Assembly: GCF_023702225.1 (NCBI RefSeq)
Contig: NZ_JAMQCO010000006.1
Span: 228,550 to 292,549 of the forward strand
Length of the DNA stretch: 64,000 nucleotides
Origin: Aureimonas altamirensis
Lineage (GTDB): Bacteria; Pseudomonadota; Alphaproteobacteria; Rhizobiales; Rhizobiaceae
Direction: 5' to 3'
Part shown: positions 53,904-62,397 of the stretch, piece after piece
How the letters are laid out: the number at the start of each line of letters is the position of its first letter
Position numbering within the stretch: the stretch's first letter is position 1
Notes under the pieces: model-generated
Seen by the model: the letters and a program-made list of their open reading frames with translations, nothing else
What the model was told of the DNA's origin: nothing
Databases searched by the model: none
Position numbers and translations under genes: made by a program

Positions 53904-54130
53904 CAGCGGGGGAGTGTCGCCTGTTGCATCAACGAGTTGACGCTGCCTGTGTGCCACTGATCCAGGCTAAGTGCGAGGCACGATCTGTAGAACTCTTGGG
54001 CCGATGTTGTCGACTTGAGTCTAAGAGCATGATCATTAGACAGGCTGAGCCAGTGGCCGAACCAGCTCGTCCCGAGGGTAGCGACCATGCTAACTGCGGC
54101 AGCGCCAACGATTGCCCAGATGCATTCCAT
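53903..54130 (-). CDS. Small membrane protein heading the HEPN operon
   Basis: This 75-residue protein has one hydrophobic N-terminal segment (IWAIVGAAAVSMVATLGTSWFG) and a short polar tail. A strong ribosome site GAGGGGGTTGC precedes the ATG, and its stop overlaps the HEPN start in TGATG. These two facts suggest it is really translated and coupled to the HEPN gene. It matches no family I recognise. A role in membrane placement or inhibition of the HEPN protein is speculation. Confidence 0.5.
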   Translation of the reverse strand: MECIWAIVGAAAVSMVATLGTSWFGHWLSLSNDHALRLKSTTSAQEFYRSCLALSLDQWHTGSVNSLMQQATLPR

Positions 54131-54299
54131 GCAACCCCCTCACGTGTCCAGCATGTCCCAGTCGTCATCCCTTTCGATTCGTGCCGGCCAAGTGGCAAGC
54201 GACACGTCGATACTACATTATAGCCCGACGCTGAATGCTCCCCACCTCACGAAAATTGTGTAGTGCGGTCGTTACGGAAAACATTGAGAACATGCGATT

Positions 54300-56633
54300 A
54301 TGGATGAGCAAAAGCAGAAGGAGATCGCTGCTTCCTTGTTGAAAGACATGGAGGACATAGCTGCTCGGATGCGCGCGCTTATCGTCGCGATGCCCCCACA
54401 TGATCTGCTCGGCTACATCTACGCGCAGCACATGATGAAGGCGATGGCAGACCAAAGCGCCGCCGAGGAGCAACGCGAAGCGGATGGCTCGAATGACCTG
54501 ATCAACGAAAACCAGTTCCTGTTGGAGTACGTACATGCGGTGCTCGCGTCAGATGGCGCCCCTGCGGAAGTGATATTCGACGAAGGTCGATGCGCCGAGC
54601 TGTTTGAACTTAGCCGTAAACTGCGAGAGCAGGCCATGTTTTTCGCCATGGCCACGTCCGCCGATACCAAAGAAGGCGTCTTTGGTCCCGACACGGCCGA
54701 CATTGAATTTCGCGCGAGATCGACCTGGGTCATGCGACGCGGGAACCGGTACCAAGTCTTGGAAGGTGAATTCTACAGCTACGTCCTAGCACCTCACAAT
54801 GATGTCCTGAAAGAAGTTTACGGTGTCGGTGCCGCCGATATCGCGGAAGGCTTCCAGGCCATGGCCGACGCCACCCGCTCTGGGCATGCCGACGCTATCA
54901 TGGAGATGATGAAGCAGTTTGAGGCGGCACAGGCCTTCGCTGCGGCACAAGACAAGCCTCTGGAAGACGTCACTGAGGCATGGATTGCGGCCAATGCAGA
55001 ACAGTCGAAAGCCGCCGGGCGGGCGATGGATGACATGTTTCGGGGCGGCATTGCCAACGTGAGTCGACACACTACGCTGCCGCCGACACTGTTGGCGGAC
55101 TTGGCGTACCGGCGCGGAGAAGAAACCGAATTTTTCGCAGCGGGCGATTTTTCGGGGACCCCCTACCGGACGCTGCCTGCCAGGAAGAAGCCTCTAATTC
55201 AGCTTGGGCCGGACTACTACGCCATCGACCCGTGCTTCACCCGCGACGCTGGGTATCGTGCGCTTCTCTACAACCTCTTGCAGCGAAAACCGGACTACAA
55301 GAAAGCTTTTGAGGATCGGCAGAAGAGGATGAGCGAAGCTGCCTTCGCCGACATTCTGGCCGCCCAGCTTCCCCGAGCCACGGTTTTTCAAGAGGTCTAT
55401 TACAAAGACCCTACCAGCAAGCAGTGGTCCGAAAACGACACCCTTATCCTGGTCGATGACCTGCTGTTCCTGGTTGAAGCCAAGGCAGGCGCGGCTGCGA
55501 CCATCGCATCGCCAGCACTTGATTTCGACCGCCACGCTCAGTCCGTTCAGGACTTGGTACTCAAAGCCTACAAACAATGTGAGCGCTTCTTCAGTTATCT
55601 GAGTTCGGCGCATGAAGTGCCTCTCTACCACCTGGCGGACGGCAAATACGAAGAGTGCGGCCGTGTCCGCCGCTCCGACTACCGCGTGATGGTGCCGATC
55701 GGGCTGACGGTCGAGTCGTTCTCGCCCTTCTCCACATACTGCAAGGAGCTGCCGGAGGTTGCGCCGTTACTTGGAAGGCATTCCTTCGTTTCGTTGTCCA
55801 TCGACGAGCTATTTGTGCTCAAGCGTCTTCTGCCCTCACCTGGCGAGTTCGTCCACTACATGGAGGTGCGGCAGGCCGTGGCGGGGATACGCCGAGTTCA
55901 TCTCTTCGACGAGTTCGACCATTTGGGCGCGTACCTGAAGGAGAACCGTTTCGATCAGGACATTGCCGAGCAGCTGAAGGGCGGCAAGGTGAACATGGTT
56001 ATCTGGGACGGCATGAGCGACATCGTCGACAGAAGCTTTGAGGGTGAGGACTGGGAAAGCAGACCGTTTCCGACGCAGGACTTCCCGGAGGAGGTACTGA
56101 AGCTGCTTGGAGCGCTTGACGCTACCCGAGCACGCGGGTGGCTTTCGGCGGAAAGCCATATCCGTGACCTGGGAGACGAGGGCCGAAATAATCTCGCCAA
56201 GATGCTGTCCGACCTTCGCCAAACTCTGAACCAACATCCCGCTCGGTACTTTACGCTAGCGGGGGACGGCGAGCCGCTTTTCGTTTGGCTTCAACAACAC
56301 GACCACCAAATTGACTGGACCAGGGTGAATGACAAGGCCAGCGCAGCTGCGTTGGCCGTCAAGGCTTCTAACGTCATCGGCGTCGTGGCAGAGGTTAATG
56401 CCGACGGAACCTACCATCGGGCGCAGTCTTTCGCGGTCCACGTACCGACAGAGCGAAACGAAGAAAACGCCCACATCTACGAAGATGCCGCGCGAATGGC
56501 TCAACCCACGCGGGCGGTAAACCTCAGCCCGCCGAGGAGGCTCGCCCCTCCTGTGAAGACCAAAAAGCCTGGACGGAATGATCCGTGTCCGTGTGGCAGT
56601 GGCACAAAGTACAAGAAGTGTCATGGCCGTTAG
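54300..56633 (+). CDS. Large PD-(D/E)xK nuclease-like protein with C-terminal SEC-C zinc motif
   Basis: This 777-residue protein is divergent from the HEPN operon. Residues 350-400 contain a nuclease-type core: ENDTLILVDDLLFLVEAKAG, where Asp380, Glu393 and Lys395 fit the PD-(D/E)xK/NERD pattern, preceded by ATVFQEVYY. Helical repeats surround it (acidic Ala-rich stretch near 180-240). The last 20 residues are a SEC-C motif (NDPCPCGSGTKYKKCHG), a zinc knuckle shared with SecA that often tags unrelated proteins and may bind ribosomes or nucleic acid. Automatic annotation may mislabel it as SecA; it has no SecA ATPase. A defensive nuclease is likely but not proved. Confidence 0.7.
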   Translation: MDEQKQKEIAASLLKDMEDIAARMRALIVAMPPHDLLGYIYAQHMMKAMADQSAAEEQREADGSNDLINENQFLLEYVHAVLASDGAPAEVIFDEGRCAELFELSRKLREQAMFFAMATSADTKEGVFGPDTADIEFRARSTWVMRRGNRYQVLEGEFYSYVLAPHNDVLKEVYGVGAADIAEGFQAMADATRSGHADAIMEMMKQFEAAQAFAAAQDKPLEDVTEAWIAANAEQSKAAGRAMDDMFRGGIANVSRHTTLPPTLLADLAYRRGEETEFFAAGDFSGTPYRTLPARKKPLIQLGPDYYAIDPCFTRDAGYRALLYNLLQRKPDYKKAFEDRQKRMSEAAFADILAAQLPRATVFQEVYYKDPTSKQWSENDTLILVDDLLFLVEAKAGAAATIASPALDFDRHAQSVQDLVLKAYKQCERFFSYLSSAHEVPLYHLADGKYEECGRVRRSDYRVMVPIGLTVESFSPFSTYCKELPEVAPLLGRHSFVSLSIDELFVLKRLLPSPGEFVHYMEVRQAVAGIRRVHLFDEFDHLGAYLKENRFDQDIAEQLKGGKVNMVIWDGMSDIVDRSFEGEDWESRPFPTQDFPEEVLKLLGALDATRARGWLSAESHIRDLGDEGRNNLAKMLSDLRQTLNQHPARYFTLAGDGEPLFVWLQQHDHQIDWTRVNDKASAAALAVKASNVIGVVAEVNADGTYHRAQSFAVHVPTERNEENAHIYEDAARMAQPTRAVNLSPPRRLAPPVKTKKPGRNDPCPCGSGTKYKKCHGR

Positions 56634-56698
56634 GATCGAGCCGAACAGAAATCGATAATTTTTCGGGTACGGCGACCTTCTAGCAACCTGACTATTTT

Positions 56699-56760
56699 GG
56701 AGGGCCATGGACGGCTATAGCGCAGATGTAGTTCTCTGTTTCATCGGCTTCGGCCCGCCA
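56699..56760 (+). repeat. Internal island arm, copy 2
   Basis: This 62-base segment (GGAGGGCCATGGACGGCTAT ... GGCCCGCCA) is collinear with 48011-48072, with the 5' part (to GTAGTTCTC) and the last nine bases best conserved. It lies between the SEC-C protein gene and the phospholipase-D gene and may mark the right end of an earlier island module. Confidence 0.6.
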
Positions 56761-56873
56761 GATTCATGGAAATCGTTGATGTTTTCGTCGATTTTCGCCC
56801 GGTGGCATAACCGCGCCTCAGATGCCCAGATACACACGCTGGAAGTCCGATTGAATAGCGCCGGAACAAAGCC

Positions 56874-57815
56874 CTACTTGATACTCGATAATAATCCCTC
56901 GTCGAACAAGACCAGATCGTGCGCGTGATGCCAATCATGATCGAACACGTTCAGCAACCTATCCATCACATGCTTGCCATCCGTCTCGATGGCAAGCTCC
57001 CTGCGACTATCGAAGCTTCCGGGCGATAGATTGATCGAGCCGATAATCGCCCGGCAATCGTCTGCGACAAGAACCTTACCGTGCAGTTTAAGATGTCGAA
57101 GCTGTCGAACCTTCGCGCCGACATCCTGCAGAATACGCAGGCCTCCAACGGCTTCGATCAACTGGTCGGGCTTAAGTTTGTGAAGCGACTTCGTCATGAT
57201 GCGAACATGAACGCCACGCTTCACCGCTCGTACGATCCGCTCGATAATCACCATGTCCTGGTAGCGCTCGTTCTGTACGCTTAACGAGTGCTTTGCGCCA
57301 TCGATAAAGGCAGCCAATCGCGCGCGCCCATTGTTCGGACACCAGACAAGGGTAGAATTCGCTGCCGGCTCGAATGGCTCACGCGCCCAGTCGCAATTGA
57401 AGCACTGTGCCATCTCCGAAAGTTCCACACGGTCTTTGGTAGACACGACGTAGTCGCGAGTTTCGGTCAGGTTTCGGTCTTCCCAGTTGAGGGATTTTAC
57501 AAAGCCCACCTCTCCATCGATGACCATCGATTTCTGGTGCGTAAGCGCAAAATCCGGGCTGCTGTCGCGGACTTGCACTCCGCCAGCCTGCAGTGCCTGG
57601 CGCGCCTCCTCGTTCTCGCAAACACCGTTTCGTCTGGCCGGGTTCAACATCACTCGAACCAACACGCCTCGAGACTGCGCAGCGATGACCGCGTCCAGCA
57701 GTTGCCGGCTGGTAAAGAGAAACATGCGGATATCAATGCTCTTTGACGCCTCCCTGATGGGCTTGATGATCGCTTCGGCAGTGTCGTCTGGAAGAACGAT
57801 AAGTTTGCGGGGCAC
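56874..57815 (-). CDS. Phospholipase D-like protein (two HKD motifs)
   Basis: This 313-residue protein has two PLD catalytic blocks: THQKSMVIDG at about residue 112 (His-x-Lys-x4-Asp) with the following SLNWEDRNL, and LHGKVLVADDCRAIIGSINLS at about 250. Such two-motif proteins include cardiolipin synthases and PLD nucleases. No signal peptide or membrane segment is seen, which is unlike membrane cardiolipin synthases. It starts 15 bases after the stop of the ABC exporter gene, so the two are probably one unit. The substrate (lipid or nucleic acid) is open. Confidence 0.8.
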   Translation of the reverse strand: MPRKLIVLPDDTAEAIIKPIREASKSIDIRMFLFTSRQLLDAVIAAQSRGVLVRVMLNPARRNGVCENEEARQALQAGGVQVRDSSPDFALTHQKSMVIDGEVGFVKSLNWEDRNLTETRDYVVSTKDRVELSEMAQCFNCDWAREPFEPAANSTLVWCPNNGRARLAAFIDGAKHSLSVQNERYQDMVIIERIVRAVKRGVHVRIMTKSLHKLKPDQLIEAVGGLRILQDVGAKVRQLRHLKLHGKVLVADDCRAIIGSINLSPGSFDSRRELAIETDGKHVMDRLLNVFDHDWHHAHDLVLFDEGLLSSIK

Positions 57816-57830
57816 GGTGCCTCTCCACCC

Positions 57831-59627
57831 TCAACTGGTTTGCGACATGCGTCGCTCGCTTGCTGCGATATTCTGTACCCGATGCAGTTCAGCGTAGAGG
57901 CCTCCGCGAGCCAGCAGCTCCGCGCCAGAACCCTGCTCCGCAACGACCCCATCCTTCAGGACCACGATCTTGTCCGCATTGCTGACAGTGCTCAGGCGAT
58001 GCGCGATCATGATAACCGTACGGCCTTCCATCAGTCGAGCAAGACCCTCCATCACGAGACGTTCGGACTCCGTATCGAGCGCCGCGGTCGGTTCGTCCAG
58101 GATCATGATAGGGCTGTTTCGAATTACGGCCCGTGCGATACCGATACGTTGACGCTGGCCACCCGACAACGTGTCTCCACGTTCGCCTACAAGAGAGTCG
58201 TATCCGTGAGGCATACGCTCGATGAACTCATGGGCGTTAGCGACCCTGGCGGCTTCAACGACTTCGTCGGGAGTCGCATCAGGCCGTCCGTAAGCGATAT
58301 TCTCCCGGATCGTGCCTCGAAACAGAACTGTCTCCTGCAGAACAAAGCCGATCTGTGACCGCAGGCTGGTCAGCTTGAGGTCAGCAACATCGGTGCCGTC
58401 GATCAAGATTTTCCCGCTTTGGGCGTCATAAAAGCGAGGAATCAGGCTTAGAACGGTTGATTTGCCTGATCCGGTAGGACCGACAATTCCCACGACCTGC
58501 CCAGGCTGGATCGAGAAAGTGACGCCGCGCAACACCAGCTCTTCACTGGTATAGCCGAACGTCACGTCACGAAGTTCGATCGCGCCACTCAGGCTTCCAG
58601 GCTCTCGGGCGTCAGCGCGCTCTTCGATCACGTCGTCTGCGGCAAGGATCGATTGTATGCGCTCGATCGCAACGGTTGTCTGAGCGATCGTCGCCGTCAT
58701 ACTGGCCAGATCCTGAACGGGCTTGAAGAACTTCGCGAGATAAGCGAGGTACACCGTCAATGCGCCCGCCGTCATTGCTCCCGCCACGATCAGCGCCGTC
58801 CCCCGCCACAAGACGATCGCGGTACACAGCGCCACGACAAGACCCACCAACGGAGACATCAACGACTTCACCTTGCGCGCGCGCAACGCCGCCTCGACGG
58901 TCGCCTGGCTTGCTGCCTGCAGATGCGCAAGCTCCATATCCTGCCTGCCAAACGCCGTGATGGCACGAACCGACCCGAGGCCTTCCTGTACGACGGACAG
59001 GACTTCGGCTTGCCGCATGCGGACGATTCGGGTGATGCTCTTTACCGCCTTCCGAAATCGCGCCAGGAAGATCAGGAGAAAGGGCGTGAGGCCGATGGCA
59101 ATCAATGTAAAGTCCCAATCGAGCCAGAACATGATGCCGACCATGAATATGATCGTCAATATGTCGACTAGCATATCCAGGACAGACGATGACGCGAAAT
59201 CCTGAACGGTATCGACATCTGTCGTAATGGTTGAAATGAGCGCACCCGTCTTGGCGTTATCGTAGTATCTTAATGAAAGTCTGTTTAAATGCTCATAGAT
59301 GCGAATGCGCAAGTCATTCGCAACCCACTGCCCAATGCTTGTTGTGTAATAGCTATCAATGTAAGTTGCGACCGCGCCGAGTATGGCGATGACAAGCGTT
59401 GCCAGTCCAGCAAACAACGCGACGCCCATTGGATCTCTCGGGATTCCGAGGTCATGCGCCCAGTTTAACCAATAGGGCAACGCATGGTGACCGAGCGCAT
59501 CATCAATCACGATTTTCAATGGCCATGGAGCGGCCAGGCTCATCGCGATCTCGACAAGCATTGCCAAGAGCACGATCAGCAATCGCCATCTATAGGGAAA
59601 GAGCATCTCCCGCAAAAGACGGATCAT
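57831..59627 (-). CDS. ABC exporter half-transporter (MsbA/ABCB type)
   Basis: This 598-residue protein has six membrane segments in residues 1-320 and an ATPase domain at about 345-580: Walker A GPTGSGKST, Q-loop LQETVLFRG, signature LSGGQRQRIGIARA, Walker B PIMILDEPTAALD and HRLSTVSNADKI. It is a complete half-transporter that should act as a homodimer exporter. The substrate is unknown; pairing with a phospholipase-D-like gene hints at lipids or a secreted compound. It is the last gene inside the island, starting 104 bases from attR. Confidence 0.88.
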   Translation of the reverse strand: MIRLLREMLFPYRWRLLIVLLAMLVEIAMSLAAPWPLKIVIDDALGHHALPYWLNWAHDLGIPRDPMGVALFAGLATLVIAILGAVATYIDSYYTTSIGQWVANDLRIRIYEHLNRLSLRYYDNAKTGALISTITTDVDTVQDFASSSVLDMLVDILTIIFMVGIMFWLDWDFTLIAIGLTPFLLIFLARFRKAVKSITRIVRMRQAEVLSVVQEGLGSVRAITAFGRQDMELAHLQAASQATVEAALRARKVKSLMSPLVGLVVALCTAIVLWRGTALIVAGAMTAGALTVYLAYLAKFFKPVQDLASMTATIAQTTVAIERIQSILAADDVIEERADAREPGSLSGAIELRDVTFGYTSEELVLRGVTFSIQPGQVVGIVGPTGSGKSTVLSLIPRFYDAQSGKILIDGTDVADLKLTSLRSQIGFVLQETVLFRGTIRENIAYGRPDATPDEVVEAARVANAHEFIERMPHGYDSLVGERGDTLSGGQRQRIGIARAVIRNSPIMILDEPTAALDTESERLVMEGLARLMEGRTVIMIAHRLSTVSNADKIVVLKDGVVAEQGSGAELLARGGLYAELHRVQNIAASERRMSQTS

Positions 59628-59730
59628 GGACCGGATACTCCCTGGCGGGTCAAATTTTTCGAGGCGAGGATTGCGGGCAGGCGATACTGCAAAACTTTAG
59701 TAGAGATAACAAGATTGCTGAAACCGGCGG

Positions 59731-59745
59731 CCACCCCTTCCGCCA
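59731..59745 (+). repeat. attR: right boundary of the tRNA-Ser island
   Basis: CCACCCCTTCCGCCA repeats exactly the last 15 bases of tRNA-Ser(UGA) at 37701-37715, in the same orientation. Bases on both sides differ from those flanking the tRNA copy. It lies in the gap between the ABC exporter and the SDR gene. Confidence 0.85.
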
Positions 59746-59814
59746 TATTCCCATGTTGATCCTCCGGCGATAAGCGCGAGATTGCAGCGCAGAAGATCGA
59801 ACCCGGAGCCCATC

Positions 59815-60516
59815 ATGTCTGACACACAAGCCGGCACCATCCTTCTTGCAGGCGCCTCGCGCGGGCTTGGGCTCGCCATGGCCGCCGAATTGCTCGATCG
59901 AGGATGGCAAGTCGTCGCAACGGTTCGCCGCGGCAAGCCGACGCGCCTTCATGAACTGGCCGAACAATGGATCGGGCGACTATCCATCGAAACGCTCGAC
60001 ATCGACCATCAGGACGAGATCGAGGCCTTTCGGGAGCGCCTTTCCGGTCGGATATTCGACATCCTTTTCGTCAATGCCGGGGTCGCGAATGCGGGGCAGC
60101 AGTCCATCGCACGAACATCGACGGAGGAGTTCGTGCGTGTCATGAAGACGAACGCGTTGAGCCCGATGCGCGTCATCGAAGCCCTGGAGGATCTGGTAGC
60201 CGATGATGGCACGATCGGCGTCATGTCGTCGGGACAAGGCAGCATCGCCAACAATAACGGCAGCGGGCTCGATCTCTATCGCGGGTCGAAAGCGGCGCTG
60301 AACCAGTTCATGCGAAGCTATGCGGCACGCCGGGCCGATAGCGCACGCGCCTTCCTGCTGATGGCGCCCGGCTGGATCAGAACGGACCTCGGTGGTGACG
60401 ACGCCCCCGTTGGCGTTGAGGAGGCCGTTCCGGCAATCGTGGATATCCTTGTCGGGCAAAGGGGCCAGCCGGGCCTGCGTTACCTGGACCGCGACGGAAA
60501 GTCTGTCTCCTGGTAA
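59815..60516 (+). CDS. Short-chain dehydrogenase/reductase
   Basis: This 233-residue SDR has the glycine-rich nucleotide site LAGASRGLGLAMA, VNAGVAN (NAG motif), a serine at about 139 (VMSSGQGS) and the active-site pair YRGSK (Tyr-x3-Lys), so it should be active with NAD(P)H. The substrate is unknown. GGAG eight bases upstream supports the ATG at 59815. It is the first gene outside the island. Confidence 0.85.
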   Translation: MSDTQAGTILLAGASRGLGLAMAAELLDRGWQVVATVRRGKPTRLHELAEQWIGRLSIETLDIDHQDEIEAFRERLSGRIFDILFVNAGVANAGQQSIARTSTEEFVRVMKTNALSPMRVIEALEDLVADDGTIGVMSSGQGSIANNNGSGLDLYRGSKAALNQFMRSYAARRADSARAFLLMAPGWIRTDLGGDDAPVGVEEAVPAIVDILVGQRGQPGLRYLDRDGKSVSW

Positions 60517-60654
60517 TGCTATGGCAGGATTATAGTTAACACGTGACGATCGGTCGCTGGTCATATGTCTCGCCTGCCCCAGCTTAGTCACGTTGCGCCG
60601 CACAAATGGCGTTCAACCTGGCCTGTTTTGGCCGGGAGTGGAGGTACAGGCAGA

Positions 60655-60837
60655 ATGATCACCCTCGAAGAAAGACTTATCAGCGGTTCCGGGCTGGAGC
60701 GCGGCGCGGTCAGTCTTGACACCTTCGGAGAAGAGGATCTTCGCCTTCTTGCCCGGTTGCATGAACGCGGCAAGGTGAAATTGGTGGGAACGCCCGGAAC
60801 GATCCCCTATGTCGTGGTTGTCCGCGACGCGGCCTGA
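60655..60837 (+). CDS. Small hypothetical protein
   Basis: This 60-residue protein (start MITLEERLIS) has GGAGG upstream of its ATG. It matches no family I recognise. It has no membrane segment. Its last 31 bases overlap, tail to tail, the end of the MFS exporter gene on the other strand. It is called a gene on ribosome site and composition alone. Confidence 0.4.
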   Translation: MITLEERLISGSGLERGAVSLDTFGEEDLRLLARLHERGKVKLVGTPGTIPYVVVVRDAA

Positions 60838-62306
60838 CTGCGGGTCAGGAGCCAGACCCCCAGGGCGGTTGCCAGAAGCAGGAAAGTAACCAAGCCCGCA
60901 ACGGCCAGATAGGCGTTATCGAATGCCGACCTGGCAAGCGCGACCAGAATTTCGGCCTCGCCCGCCGGCAGGCGCTCGGCGGCAATCAGCGCTTCGTCGA
61001 GACTGTCCAGCGCCGTGCGATCGCCCGTCAGGCCTTGCGGCAACATCAGGCTGGCTGTGTAAACAAGGGACATCAGGCTGCCGATCATGGCAATCCCGAT
61101 CGCGCCGCCGAGCTCGTAGGAAACTTCCTCTACCGATGCTGCCATGCCGGCCCGGCTTTCCGGCGCACTCATCATGATGGTGCTGGACGCCGCGGTCATT
61201 GCCGCACCTATCCCGAACCCCAGGACAGCCAGTGCGCCGAGCCAGACCGCCGCCGCGCCGCCCAGGCTCAGCATATAGACTGCCAGGCCGAGGCCGGCGG
61301 TGCCGAGGGATAACCACAAGGTGCGATCGGCACCCAATTTCGGCAGGGCAAGCCCGGCAAGAGGACCTGCGACGAAGGCCGCCGCGGGGATCGGCAGGAT
61401 AAGCAATCCGGCCTGCAGGGGGGAATAGCCGAGAACGAGTTGAAGGCGCTGGCTGAGGATGAGTTCGATGCCGACGAGCGCGGCGGCGGTAACCATCGCG
61501 GTCGCGACGCCGGCAGTGAACCGTGGTGTTCGGAAGAGCGAAAAATCGATCAGGGGCGTGGGTGTGCGCCGCTGCCTCCGAACGAAGAGCGCCATGGCAA
61601 TGATGCCGACGACGGTGCCGGCCACGACCGTTTCCCAGCTCGCCTCGCGCCGGCCCAACTCCTTGACGGCAAACGCAAGGGCGATCAAACCGACCATGAT
61701 CTGCGCAGACGCTATGATATCCCATCTACGGGCCGCGTCGCCACGCCTCGCCGGTACGATCAGGCCGCCAAGCACGAATGCCCCCGCGACGATCGGCACA
61801 TTGATGAGGAAGACCGAGCCCCACCAGAAATATTCCAGCATGACGCCGCCGATGACGGGGCCGAAGGCCGCGCCACCGGATGCGACGGCAGCCCAGATGC
61901 CGATTGCCAGGGAGCGTTCGTCATCGTCGGTGAAAGTCAGGCGGATGATCGACAGCGTCGCCGGCATCATCATGGCCGCGCCGACGGCCAGAAGCACCCG
62001 CGCTCCGATCAATGCTTCGGGCGTCGGCGAATAAGCCGCGAACAAGGACGCGATGCCGAAGACCACGAGGCCAGACAGAAACATCCGCCGATGACCCAGA
62101 CGGTCGCCGAGCGTGCCCAGCCCCGGCAATAGGCCCGCAACGACGAGCGGATAAGCGTTGACGATCCATAGTTTCTGCGACGCGCTGGCGGCCAGGTCAT
62201 GTGTCAGCCGCGGCAGCGCCGTGTAAAGTACCGTCATGTCCACGACGATCAGGAACAGGGCGCTGGATACGATCGCAAGAACCAGCCAACGGTTGCCGGA
62301 AGCCAT
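60807..62306 (-). CDS. MFS multidrug exporter (DHA2, 14-segment type)
   Basis: This 499-residue transporter has 14 hydrophobic segments, with motif A-like GDRLGHRRMFLSGL in the loop after segment two, the membrane-embedded IVVDMTVLYTALPRL in segment one, and GPVIGGVML (motif C) in segment five, typical of drug-proton antiporters such as QacA/SmvA. GAGG eight bases upstream favours the ATG at 62306; an ATG at 62339 is possible but has no ribosome site. It is divergent from a TetR gene, its likely repressor. Confidence 0.88.
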   Translation of the reverse strand: MASGNRWLVLAIVSSALFLIVVDMTVLYTALPRLTHDLAASASQKLWIVNAYPLVVAGLLPGLGTLGDRLGHRRMFLSGLVVFGIASLFAAYSPTPEALIGARVLLAVGAAMMMPATLSIIRLTFTDDDERSLAIGIWAAVASGGAAFGPVIGGVMLEYFWWGSVFLINVPIVAGAFVLGGLIVPARRGDAARRWDIIASAQIMVGLIALAFAVKELGRREASWETVVAGTVVGIIAMALFVRRQRRTPTPLIDFSLFRTPRFTAGVATAMVTAAALVGIELILSQRLQLVLGYSPLQAGLLILPIPAAAFVAGPLAGLALPKLGADRTLWLSLGTAGLGLAVYMLSLGGAAAVWLGALAVLGFGIGAAMTAASSTIMMSAPESRAGMAASVEEVSYELGGAIGIAMIGSLMSLVYTASLMLPQGLTGDRTALDSLDEALIAAERLPAGEAEILVALARSAFDNAYLAVAGLVTFLLLATALGVWLLTRSQAASRTTTT

Positions 62307-62366
62307 TTCGGAATCCTCATCACTCCGCCGCTCCGCCATGGATTGCGATCGGGTGAGCCGCAATAT

Positions 62367-62382
62367 AAATACGTTCGTATGG
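62367..62382. promoter_or_regulatory. Candidate TetR operator
   Basis: ATACG-TT-CGTAT, an inverted repeat with a two-base spacer, lies in the 91-base divergent region between the MFS exporter and TetR genes. It is 18 bases from the TetR start codon, a usual place for autoregulatory binding. The rest of the gap is AT-rich. Confidence 0.55.
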
Positions 62383-62397
62383 AAATAAAGGGGCGAC

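Larger units (their letters stand above)
37701..59745. mobile_element. Genomic island of about 22 kb in tRNA-Ser(UGA)
   Basis: The island is bounded by the direct repeat CCACCCCTTCCGCCA: at the tRNA 3' end (37701-37715) and at 59731-59745. Everything between is accessory: conflict systems, toxin-antitoxin genes, insertion sequences, and a phospholipase-D/ABC pair. Genes outside are ordinary chromosomal functions. No integrase, excisionase or conjugation gene is visible, so the element looks immobile or depends on an integrase supplied elsewhere. Internal repeats of the flank sequences suggest growth in at least two steps. Confidence 0.8.

Noticed and set aside
54300..56633. Protein translocase SecA
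   Set aside because: Only the SEC-C zinc motif is shared; there is no Walker ATPase or preprotein-binding domain.
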